The notes under the pieces were generated by a model that did no database searches, was not told where the DNA came from, and saw only the letters and a program-made list of their open reading frames with translations. A stretch of 64,000 bases of DNA from Natronorubrum texcoconense (GTDB lineage Archaea; Halobacteriota; Halobacteria; Halobacteriales; Natrialbaceae), in assembly GCF_900100335.1 (NCBI RefSeq), contig NZ_FNFE01000004.1, positions 62,001 to 126,000 of the forward strand. The letters are read 5' to 3'. Both the position numbers and the translations under genes were made by a program. Positions 8,998-16,247 of the stretch are shown piece after piece (within the stretch, counting starts at the first letter, position 1; each line of letters starts with the position of its first letter).

Positions 8998-9267
8998 TTA
9001 CGACTCGATCTTCTCGACGATCTCGCGGGCCTGCTCCTCGGCCTTCGCTTCGCCGACGTGTTTCTCGATCAGCACGCTGGTTACCTCCCAGTCGTCCTCG
9101 CCCTCGAGCTTGCCGGTTCGGACCTCGCTTCCGTCGGAGACGGACTCGGCCGGTTCCTTCGCCCAGTCGGGCGTTCGGATCTCGTCGTAGCGATCGGGGT
9201 CGCGAAATCGAACGTGAATGTAGTCGTCTTCCGTCTCGACCAGTTCGACGTCGGGGCTGTCGGCCAT
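8998..9267 (-). CDS. Small acidic hypothetical protein
   Basis: 89 residues, strongly acidic, with no membrane segment or cysteine motif. The sequence runs from MADSPDVELVETEDDY to a Lys/Glu-rich C-terminal helix (about residues 65-89). I chose ATG 9267; six further residues upstream are possible. It lies alone between the glycosyltransferase operon and the epimerase pair. I recognise it only as a haloarchaeal-type small protein; function unknown. Confidence 0.7.
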   Translation of the reverse strand: MADSPDVELVETEDDYIHVRFRDPDRYDEIRTPDWAKEPAESVSDGSEVRTGKLEGEDDWEVTSVLIEKHVGEAKAEEQAREIVEKIES

Positions 9268-9333
9268 GAGTACTCCGACGCCCACCGTTCGCCTAAGGGG
9301 AGGCCCTGAATACGCCTCCCCCGATCGATACCG

Positions 9334-10443
9334 TCAGTCCGACGCCAGCGACTCGACCGCCAGCTCCGACTCGGCGGTGTCGACGTGTCGTTGGAGGATA
9401 TCCGCGATCCGGCGACTGGCTCTCCCGTCGCCGTAGGGCTCGGGCGTCTCCTCGGGCGTCCGATCACCTCGCAGCGCCTCGCGGATGGCGTCGGCGTCAG
9501 CGCCGACGAGTTCGTTCCAGCCGGCGTCGACGGTCTCCGTCCACTCCGTCTCCTCCCGCATGGTCACGCAGGGCGTCTCGAGGAAGAAGGCCTCCTTCTG
9601 GACGCCGCCGGAGTCCGTCGCGATGCGCTCGGCGGTGTCGAGCAGCCGGACGAAGTCGAGGTAGCCCAGCGGTTCGACGATCTCGAGTTCGGCCTCTGCT
9701 CGTTCCCGAAGACCGTACTCCTCGAGTCGGTCGATCGTTCGGGGATGGGCCGGGAAGACGACCGGTAACGGCGCGTCCGACAGGGCGTCGAGGATCGACT
9801 CGAGGTTCGCTCGGGTGTCCGTATTGTGCTGGCGGTGGACCGTCGAGAGGATGAACTCGCCCGCCTCGAGTCCGAGGTCGTCGAGCACCGAAGACCCGTC
9901 TGCGACCCGCTCGCGGACCTCGAGAATGCTGTCGTACATCACGTCGCCGGTCCAGTAGACGCCCTCGGTGATCCCCTCGCTCGCGAGCGCGTCGACGGCC
10001 CGTTCGCTCGGCGCGAAACAGAGATCGGAGGCGTGATCCGTCAGCACCCGGTTGATCTCCTCGGGCATCTCCCGGTTGTGACTGCGCAGCCCTGCTTCGA
10101 CGTGAGCGACGACCACGTCGCACTTCGAGCCGACGATGGCTCCCGCGAGCGTCGAGTTCGTATCGCCGTAGAGCAGGATGACGTCCGGCTCGGTCTCCTC
10201 GACGACGGGTTCGATCTCGGCGATCATCTTCGCGGTCTGACGGCCGTGGGTGTCCGATTTCACGCCGAGGTTGAAGTCCGGTTCCGGGATGCCGAGTTCG
10301 TCGAAGAAGACGTCCGACATCTCCTCGTCGTAGTGCTGGCCGGTGTGGACTAACACCTCCTCGCCGACGGCTCGGAGCTCCCGCGAGACGACCGCGGCCT
10401 TGATGAACTGGGGCCGAGCGCCGACGATCGAACAGACCCGCAT
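9334..10443 (-). CDS. wecB: UDP-N-acetylglucosamine 2-epimerase (non-hydrolysing)
   Basis: 369 residues, full length for the family. The enzyme interconverts UDP-GlcNAc and UDP-ManNAc. Motifs are clear: GARPQFIKAA near the start, HTGQHYD, YGDTNSTLAG, VEAGLRS, STVHRQHN, and the nucleotide-binding TDSGGVQKEA near residue 280. The ATG overlaps the stop of the DUF354 gene upstream by one base, so the two are co-translated. ManNAc-type sugars feed surface glycans and protein N-glycans; the two polymer synthases within 10 kb fit that use. Confidence 0.92.
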   Translation of the reverse strand: MRVCSIVGARPQFIKAAVVSRELRAVGEEVLVHTGQHYDEEMSDVFFDELGIPEPDFNLGVKSDTHGRQTAKMIAEIEPVVEETEPDVILLYGDTNSTLAGAIVGSKCDVVVAHVEAGLRSHNREMPEEINRVLTDHASDLCFAPSERAVDALASEGITEGVYWTGDVMYDSILEVRERVADGSSVLDDLGLEAGEFILSTVHRQHNTDTRANLESILDALSDAPLPVVFPAHPRTIDRLEEYGLRERAEAELEIVEPLGYLDFVRLLDTAERIATDSGGVQKEAFFLETPCVTMREETEWTETVDAGWNELVGADADAIREALRGDRTPEETPEPYGDGRASRRIADILQRHVDTAESELAVESLASD

Positions 10444-11519
10444 CAGCTCACCCCCGTGACCGTTTTAGCGGGCTGTTTCGGCTGCGTATCGCCGTAGGAG
10501 GTCGCGATGTTACAGATTAACTCCGTCAAGTTGTCCATATCCGCGACGTACTCGTCGCGCCGTCGTTCCCAGACGTCCGTCGTCGAGTCGTCCGCGAGCA
10601 GCTCCTGTGACTGCTCTAAGACCGCGTCGAACGATTCGAGGTTCCTGATCAGGCCCGCCTCCTCGAGTTCGATGAAGTTCCCCATGTCCGCCTCGCCGAC
10701 GAACGAGTTCGAGCGGATCGCGGGCGTGCCGAGCAGCGCGGCCTCGGTGACCATCGTCTGGGTGTCCGCGACCAGCAAGTCGGCCGCCGCGAGCGCGTCG
10801 TGCATCTTCGCGGGATGGAGATCGAACGGGCGCGCCGGGAGGTCGTCGAAGTCGAGGTCGCCGCCCTCGTCGGAGACGAAGATAGTGGCGTGCTCGGAGA
10901 GTTCCGAGAGGAGTCGACGGCGCTGCTCGAGCGAGAACCCCTTCTTTCCGACGTCGTGGTGGCCGTTGAACGCGTTGAGCCGGACGATGGCGTAGGGCTC
11001 GTCCGCCCCGACGCCGAGATCGTCCCGGATCGAGGGATCCGGTTCGAAGACGTCCGGGTGAAGATAGGCTGACTCCGCGACGCCCGAGAACTTGTAGTGT
11101 TTGCTCCCGAGGTCCTTCCGAAAGGCGCTCGGCGTCAGGATCGCCCGAACGAACGGGCGGGCGACGACGTGATCGAACGACGTCTCGGAGTCCAGGACGG
11201 CGATCGACGGCGTTCGGGACAGCATCCCGGCGGCCGCCGCGTACGGCCCCTTACCGAAGATGACGTCCGGGTCGAACTTCCGGACGCGGCGGGCGATGTT
11301 GTACAGATGCGTCGGGATTTCCCAGGCGAGCGACTGGAGCGACTCGCTTCGTTTGCCGTAGGTTTCGTATGGGAGATCGTGATACGAGAGGAGCGTTTCG
11401 GTAAATTCGTCGCTTCTGGCGAAGACGAGGACGTCGTGACCGCGGTCCTCGAGCCGTTGGACCGCGTGCTTGTACTGATGGACGTGAGCCGGCGTGTTAT
11501 TGAAGATTAAACATTTCAT
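10443..11519 (-). CDS. DUF354 family protein, GT-B-like putative glycosyltransferase
   Basis: 358 residues, GT-B-like: N-terminal NTPAHVHQYKHAV and ARSDE motifs, GKGPYAAAAGML mid-region, and a C-terminal half with FVSDEG and VADTQTMVTEAALLGTPAI resembling a UDP-sugar site. DUF354 proteins often sit beside WecB-type epimerases, as here (one-base overlap). Likely transfers or senses an activated amino sugar; the substrate is unknown. A TATA-like GTATAC lies about 27 nt before the ATG (11544-11549), consistent with a leaderless transcript starting the DUF354-wecB operon. Confidence 0.85.
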   Translation of the reverse strand: MKCLIFNNTPAHVHQYKHAVQRLEDRGHDVLVFARSDEFTETLLSYHDLPYETYGKRSESLQSLAWEIPTHLYNIARRVRKFDPDVIFGKGPYAAAAGMLSRTPSIAVLDSETSFDHVVARPFVRAILTPSAFRKDLGSKHYKFSGVAESAYLHPDVFEPDPSIRDDLGVGADEPYAIVRLNAFNGHHDVGKKGFSLEQRRRLLSELSEHATIFVSDEGGDLDFDDLPARPFDLHPAKMHDALAAADLLVADTQTMVTEAALLGTPAIRSNSFVGEADMGNFIELEEAGLIRNLESFDAVLEQSQELLADDSTTDVWERRRDEYVADMDNLTELICNIATSYGDTQPKQPAKTVTGVS

Positions 11520-12228
11520 TGATACTCACCGCTAGTGCCATCCGTATACCTTCTTTCGTGACACATTGTTATGGCTGTTGTAAACGGTGAACGTATCCAA
11601 AATGAGAGTTATGAATGAAAGAATGTATTCGACGCAGTGACACTCGTTTTCCGAAGTTTGGACGAATTCGATTATCGGATAATTTCGACTATAGGGCCGT
11701 CAGAAGCAGATATGGGTCACAATACACTCCTGGAACTATCCGTCGATATTCGGCAAAACCGGTGATTGATAGTACACTATTGGTTCCAATCCTGATAGTA
11801 TGAATTATCGGATTTAATTACTTTATTATCAATTATAGTACTACAGTTGGAACGTCGACGAGTGCGAACGGACCGCTGTATTGCACCACTAAACGAGGCA
11901 TTGGGGGGTGATATGGAACGGTTGCTCCCCGTCGACGAGCGATACACTCCATCACGGTGGCGGGTGCACGCGACCGAACGGGTACCGGTCGAGCCGATAC
12001 CCGTCCCGTTTCCTGTGGGAGTTCATTACACGGCTACCGGCATCGGTGCTCGTTCGGCCTGTCTGTAACGTTCCGCATCCGAGGGAATGCGACCCTTTTT
12101 GCTGGATTTCGTGACGTTCACGACACGAGGTATACAGGCGGGGACTCGCTTCCTGCGACCGACGATACGCAGTCCGTACGTGTCCGACGCCTATCGAAGA
12201 CGACCTCGGCAACCTCGTCGAGTCCGAT
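11520..12228. other. AT-rich intergenic region without a credible gene
   Basis: About 700 bp, visibly richer in A and T than its surroundings, especially about 11560-11840. Short open frames occur on both strands but none has haloarchaeal codon bias, a domain or a matching promoter. It contains the promoter of the DUF354-wecB operon at its left edge. It separates the polysaccharide region from housekeeping genes and could be a decayed insertion, but I see no terminal repeats or transposase remnant. Confidence 0.6.
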
Positions 12229-12474
12229 CTACCCCGTGATCGTCAGCACACCGTCGTTGACGGTCACGTCGGCCGCGTCGGCTGGCACCTCGAACTCGAA
12301 CTGGTTGTCGTTGACGACGACGATCGCCATCCCGTCTACGATGTCGAGCGACGGCTTGCCGTCGGTTGGCCCGAAGTCGACCGCGACGATCTGTTCGTCG
12401 TCGTACTCGCGTTTCGTGATCGTGATCTCCGCTCGATCACTGGCCGCCGCTTTCAGTGCTGGTGGCGTTTCCAT
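12229..12474 (-). CDS. Small beta-rich protein, Hsp20-like pattern
   Basis: 81 residues from METPPALKAA. It is rich in alternating hydrophobic strands (ITITKREYDDEQIVAVDF, MAIVVVNDNQFEFEVP, VTVNDGVLTITG). The last segments resemble the C-terminal strands of alpha-crystallin/Hsp20 domains (ELP...V...GVLTI), but it is too short for a full one. I choose ATG 12474 over an upstream in-frame start whose extra residues are not strand-like. Haloarchaeal conserved hypothetical; a chaperone-like or gas-vesicle-type role would be speculation. Confidence 0.7.
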   Translation of the reverse strand: METPPALKAAASDRAEITITKREYDDEQIVAVDFGPTDGKPSLDIVDGMAIVVVNDNQFEFEVPADAADVTVNDGVLTITG

Positions 12475-12682
12475 ACTCGCTCGGTCGAGAGCGGCGACGG
12501 TAAACGACCTGCACGAACCTGCGGCTCCCGTTGAATTGGCCGCACGACTCACAGTGGCTACCCGCGGCGACTCCCAGCACTTCCGACGGATACCGGCGAC
12601 AGAACCGCTCGAGCGCCTCGCGGTGGTGCGGATCGTTTTCAGCAGGTCTTTCCGCGTCTGTCCCGTACGTGGAGGCGAACAC
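12437..12682 (-). CDS. Possible small protein with a CxxC motif
   Basis: 81-residue frame overlapping the start of the preceding small gene by 38 bp. The first 60 residues have good third-position GC and a plausible soluble sequence with HCESCGQF (CxxC). The C-terminal 20 residues look like read-through of a promoter region. No TATA element was found at the right distance. It may be a real small zinc-binding protein or a chance frame in the rlmE upstream region. Confidence 0.3.
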   Translation of the reverse strand: MFASTYGTDAERPAENDPHHREALERFCRRYPSEVLGVAAGSHCESCGQFNGSRRFVQVVYRRRSRPSEYGNATSTESGGQ

Positions 12683-12787
12683 GGTCGGCCAGTCTCTCGA
12701 GCCGACTGGTACCGCCGACGATCCGATCTCGTGGTCAGCGACTGACCGAGGGCCGGACCGCTCGCGGTGCCGCGTGAGATCCGTACT

Positions 12788-13573
12788 ATGACACGAAAAG
12801 ACGACTACTACAACCGAGCGAAACAGCAGGGATACCGCAGTCGAGCCGCGTACAAGCTCAAACAGCTCGACGAACTCGAGAACGTCATCGAGGGCCGAGA
12901 TACGGTCGTCGACCTCGGCGCCGCACCCGGCGGTTGGCTGCAGGTCGCCGCCGAGAAGGTCGGTCCGCAGGGGACCGTCATCGGCGTCGACCTCCAGCGA
13001 ATCAAGGAGCTGGAGGATCCGGCGCTGGTCGATCAGGTCGAAACCCTCCGCGGGGACATGACCGAGGAGAAAACCCGCGAACGGGTCGTCGAAGCCGCAG
13101 GCGGCAAAGTCGATGCCGTGGTCTCCGACATGGCACCCAACATGTCCGGCGAGTACTCGCTCGACCAGGCTCGGTCGCTGTACCTCGCGCGACAGGCGTT
13201 CGAGACCGCCCTCGAACTGCTCGACACCGGCGGTAACTTCGTCGTCAAGGTCTTCGAGGGGCCGGACGTCGACGAGTTCCGGGCGGACGTCGAGGAGGAG
13301 TTCCAGTACGTTCGCGTCACGTCGCCGAAAGCCAGCCGCGAGGAGTCCTCCGAGATCTTCTTCATCGCGAAGGGACGGCTCACCGCTCCGGTCGCGACGG
13401 GCGACGAACTCGAGGTCGAGATCGTCGACGTCGGCAGCGAGGGCGACGGCATCGCGAGCGTCGAGGGCTACCGACTGTTCGTCCCGTCGACCGAGAAGGG
13501 TGACGTCGTCACCGTTCGCGTCGAGGACGTCAAACCGAACTTCGGGTTCGCGGAGCCGCTCGAGGACGACTGA
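12788..13573 (+). CDS. rlmE: 23S rRNA 2'-O-methyltransferase RlmE/FtsJ with C-terminal TRAM domain
   Basis: 261 residues. RrmJ/FtsJ fold with SAM motif DLGAAPGGWLQVA (about residues 45-57), SDMAPNMSG containing the catalytic Asp, and the VVKVF motif; Lys-Asp-Lys-Glu-type catalytic residues are visible in context. The C-terminal 60 residues (TGDELEVEIVDVGSEGDGIA) form a TRAM RNA-binding domain, typical of the archaeal enzyme. It methylates the ribose of a uridine in the 23S rRNA A-loop. Start ATG 12788 gives the family N-terminus TRKDDYYNRAK; an upstream ATG is less likely. Confidence 0.93.
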   Translation: MTRKDDYYNRAKQQGYRSRAAYKLKQLDELENVIEGRDTVVDLGAAPGGWLQVAAEKVGPQGTVIGVDLQRIKELEDPALVDQVETLRGDMTEEKTRERVVEAAGGKVDAVVSDMAPNMSGEYSLDQARSLYLARQAFETALELLDTGGNFVVKVFEGPDVDEFRADVEEEFQYVRVTSPKASREESSEIFFIAKGRLTAPVATGDELEVEIVDVGSEGDGIASVEGYRLFVPSTEKGDVVTVRVEDVKPNFGFAEPLEDD

Positions 13574-13685
13574 GGCGGGCTGCTGTATCGGTTTGCCGGA
13601 GAACTGCAGGGACGGTCGCTCCGGAACTGACGTACAGTAGTCCGTGCGAGCGCCGAGGAGTCGGATCGGAGACCCGACCTGCGTG

Positions 13686-13958
13686 TTACTTCTGTTCTCG
13701 TCGCTCCGCGCGTTCGTACGTGAGTTCGAACTGCGAGAGCGACTCGTCTGCCGTCGCGACGTAGAGCGCCTCGAGATGGGCGAACAGGTCGTCAGGCAGA
13801 TCGGCGTCGCCGTCCTCGCACGCCTCGCGACTGATCGCGAGTTCGTCGTAGCAGTGGCCGATCGCCTCGTGGAGCGCGCGCTGTGTGGTCGCCGTGAGCG
13901 GGAACTCGACCGTCTGCGGGTCGGCGCCGTCTACTCGTCCGATCGCCGGTAATGTCAT
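13686..13958 (-). CDS. Small haloarchaeal hypothetical protein
   Basis: 90 residues from MTLPAIGRVDG. Acidic, mostly helical, with central pattern RALHEAIGHCYDEL and a Glu/Arg-rich tail. No known domain recognised. Convergent with rlmE and 50 bp downstream of the ribbon-helix-helix gene on the same strand, so possibly co-transcribed with it. Codon bias and composition are those of a real gene. Confidence 0.65.
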   Translation of the reverse strand: MTLPAIGRVDGADPQTVEFPLTATTQRALHEAIGHCYDELAISREACEDGDADLPDDLFAHLEALYVATADESLSQFELTYERAERREQK

Positions 13959-14008
13959 ACGGGTACAGTCGCATACCACCGTGTAATAGTTTCCGCCGAT
14001 GGTAATTT

Positions 14009-14191
14009 CTACTCGCGTTCGTCGTCCTCGAGTCGATCGTGGCGCTCGTCGATCTCGTCTAAGATGTCGAGCGTCTTTCGAATCGAGGCGCGGATCGCGT
14101 CGCTGCGGTTGACGAACTTGCCGTCGTCACCGACGTGGCCGTCGAGATCGTCGAGGAGTTCCTGGGGAATTTCGACGCTGATCTTGGGCAT
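14009..14191 (-). CDS. Ribbon-helix-helix (CopG/Arc-type) DNA-binding protein
   Basis: 60 residues. The strand PKISVEIPQELL is followed by helix-turn-helix NRSDAIRASIRKTLDIL, the standard CopG/MetJ/Arc layout. Such proteins dimerise and insert a beta ribbon into the major groove. The acidic C-terminal helix (DEIDERHDRLEDD) is typical of haloarchaeal versions. No toxin gene is adjacent, so I read it as a small transcription regulator, not an antitoxin. Targets unknown; the downstream 90-residue gene is a candidate partner. Confidence 0.85.
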   Translation of the reverse strand: MPKISVEIPQELLDDLDGHVGDDGKFVNRSDAIRASIRKTLDILDEIDERHDRLEDDERE

Positions 14192-14904
14192 AGTTAGGTC
14201 ACTCTTTGTGGATTATTTTGTCCGGGTCACTCCATCTCATCTGTGCAAGTGGTGATATGCTGTTGCACTCCCATAGTATTCTCGGAGGAATACTGTGGCG
14301 TCTGCGTAACCGAGTCGAGTGCGGTCCGAGTCTCGATGGACCGAACAAAACTGCGATCCGTACTCTACCCCACACGAAACGCCGACCTCGCCAGACTCTA
14401 TAGTAACAACTGAAACGACTTACACACTGCTCGCAGCGGATCGGCGAATCGGGAGCTGTGCAGTGACTTTCAGTTCGATCGGCGTCCAAACCGTTTCAGT
14501 CGTTACAACCCTCGCTGTTCGAATCGTCCGCCTCGTTCCCGTCCGGAACGAGATTCCGGTTCCTCAGCCGACTGTCCGTTCATCGCGATGCAAATACCAA
14601 CCGGAAACGGGTTCAAAACCATCACGCATGTTGCCAGTAGCGATCGATCAGGATTGGGGGGATCGTTCCCTCGACGACGGCAGTATCGCGTAGTTGACTA
14701 TCAACGCCCGCTACGCCGGTCGGCGTCAGGCTACCGTCTTCGACTGTCGATTCGCTGTATTCGCATGGTTCTCTCTCGCGCATATTCCACGTACTGGGCA
14801 AAAACGCAACGCCACGAAGGAAACGGTACGGACGGAAAGTGAGCGTCGAGTGCGCCTTCGATAGCTGTGAGGAAAACGATGGCACGCTTTTCAGGACCGG
14901 ACCG
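14192..14904. other. Intergenic region carrying a MITE-like repeat
   Basis: 713 bp with no credible gene on either strand; open frames are short and lack coding bias. The left 200 bp are relatively AT-rich and include the promoter of the ribbon-helix-helix gene. The middle holds a repeat related to one at 31161. The right part near 14580-14850 shows nothing recognisable. Confidence 0.6.
14398..14509. repeat. MITE-like inverted-repeat element, copy 1
   Basis: The left end CTATAGTAACAACTGAAACG (continuing through ACTTACACAC) matches the inverted right end of the element at 31161-31286 at about 27 of 30 positions. TGACTTTCAGT at 14463-14473 is the inverse of ACTGAAAGTCA in the other element's left end, so this copy lies in the opposite orientation and ends near 14483. 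A further inverted end, CCGTTTCAGTCGTTACAA (14491-14508), abuts it. It has no coding capacity, as expected for a non-autonomous element. Confidence 0.6.
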
Positions 14905-15543
14905 TTAGCGCAGTTCGTCGGGTCCGTCCGCGGCCAGCAGATTCGAACGAACGAACGCAAATAACTGCGCTCGAATCATCGACGCGACGTCGTCCATCCC
15001 GAGTAACACCGCGTGATCGATGATGCTGTCGCAGGTGACGACGAGAAACGCCGCCGTCGCCTCGGGATCGACGGGACGAAACGTTCCGTCCTCGATTCCG
15101 TCGTCGAGTATGGCTGCTAGTTTCTCGATCACCGATCGCTGCTGTTTCACCAGACGTTCACGAAACGTCTCGTTGTACGGGGCATGAGCGCTCAGTTCTG
15201 CGAGGGCTATGTACAGTCCTGCGTATTCCCCACCGTCGTCTGGATCGAGAACGTTGCCGATGAGGATCTCGCAGGCTTCGAACAGTCGCTCGTCCGGGTC
15301 TGCTGCGTCGATCGCGTCGAGTTCCTGGTCGAACCAATCGAGTGAGGAGTCGAGAAACGCACAGATGAGGTCGTCCTTCGAGTCGTAGTGGTAGTACAGC
15401 GCCGATTCGCCTCTCGAATACTCCGCGGCGATTTTCTTGGTCGTGAGGTCGGCGTAGCCGTGTTTTGCGAGCGCCTGCATTACCGCCCAGACGATCTCGC
15501 TGTCGTGTGGGTCTGTGTCGTCAGTACCGTCTCGGCGCCCCAT
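14905..15543 (-). CDS. TetR/AcrR family transcriptional regulator
   Basis: 212 residues. N-terminal helix-turn-helix at about residues 30-55 (YADLTTKKIAAEYSRGESAL, YYHYDSKDDL), the TetR signature. The C-terminal helical ligand domain is of usual length, with IALAELSAHAPYNETFRERL. TetR proteins repress until a small molecule binds. The gene is divergent from a zinc-ribbon P-loop kinase, and a perfect inverted repeat lies between them and abuts this gene's start codon, so autorepression and control of the kinase are likely. A TATA-like element on this strand lies about 26 nt upstream of the ATG. Confidence 0.92.
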   Translation of the reverse strand: MGRRDGTDDTDPHDSEIVWAVMQALAKHGYADLTTKKIAAEYSRGESALYYHYDSKDDLICAFLDSSLDWFDQELDAIDAADPDERLFEACEILIGNVLDPDDGGEYAGLYIALAELSAHAPYNETFRERLVKQQRSVIEKLAAILDDGIEDGTFRPVDPEATAAFLVVTCDSIIDHAVLLGMDDVASMIRAQLFAFVRSNLLAADGPDELR

Positions 15544-15561
15544 ACTGAGTGAGTACTCAGT
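15544..15561. promoter_or_regulatory. Palindromic operator between tetR and the P-loop kinase
   Basis: Perfect inverted repeat ACTGAGT-GAGT-ACTCAGT (7-bp arms, 4-bp spacer). It touches the ATG of the TetR gene and lies just upstream of the AT-rich AATGTTATGA that can serve as the kinase TATA box (about 26 nt before ATG 15603). A dimeric TetR bound here would block both promoters. Confidence 0.75.
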
Positions 15562-15602
15562 CTAGACATAAATGTTATGATCCTCTCCCCATCATCTGTG
15601 GT

Positions 15603-16241
15603 ATGTTCGATGAATGTCCTGGGTGTGGTGCCGTGCATCTCGATATGACGGTCGATTCGACGGCGTCCGTGATCGTCTGCCCGGAGTGCGGGCACGAACA
15701 GTCGATTCATCGGGAACCGCTGCTCATGGTCACTGGTGCAGGTGGCACCGGAAAGTCGGCAGTACTCCGTGAACTTCGGGGAGTGCGTGATGACGTGGTG
15801 GTACTCGACTCGGACGTGGTATGGAAGGACGAGTTCTGGGACGACATCGAGTGGTACGTCCAGACGTGGCTTCGCCTCTGTCGGGACGTCGCGCAGTCGA
15901 AACGGCCGCCGGTACTATTCGGCGCCGGGACCGGTGTTCCCGCGAGCATCGAGGCGCATCCACAACACGAGTGCTTCTCAGCGATCCACTACCTCGTCCT
16001 GGTCTGTGACGACGACGAACAAGAACGGCGTCTGAAGGCTCGTGCGCCCGGCCGTCACCCCGGGGAGTTCGACATGGATCAGTCCGACATCGACGACCAG
16101 ATCGAGTTCAATCAGTGGTTCAAGGACGCAGCGAACGACGAGGACTTTACGCTCGTCGATACGACTACAGCAACGATCGACGAAACGGTCGCGCGAGTCG
16201 ACGAGTGGATTTCAGCCCACGTAACGGACGATACCGTCTGA
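15603..16241 (+). CDS. Zinc-ribbon P-loop nucleotide-binding protein (kinase-like)
   Basis: 212 residues. N-terminal zinc ribbon (CPGCG about residues 5-9, CPECG about 27-31), then Walker A GAGGTGKS, a DSD motif in VVVLDSDVVW typical of small-molecule kinases, a Walker-B-like VLVCDDDE and a lid-like RLKARAPGR. It resembles shikimate/gluconate/nucleoside-type kinases, but the substrate is not evident. Start ATG 15603 begins the zinc ribbon; an upstream in-frame start would lie inside the operator. Probably repressed by the divergent TetR protein. Confidence 0.8.
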   Translation: MFDECPGCGAVHLDMTVDSTASVIVCPECGHEQSIHREPLLMVTGAGGTGKSAVLRELRGVRDDVVVLDSDVVWKDEFWDDIEWYVQTWLRLCRDVAQSKRPPVLFGAGTGVPASIEAHPQHECFSAIHYLVLVCDDDEQERRLKARAPGRHPGEFDMDQSDIDDQIEFNQWFKDAANDEDFTLVDTTTATIDETVARVDEWISAHVTDDTV

Positions 16242-16247
16242 GTGACA

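Noticed and set aside
11577-11586. GTTGTAAACG resembling the nitrate motif
   Set aside because: One base is missing, there is no TATA element at the conserved spacing and no gene downstream on the plus strand.
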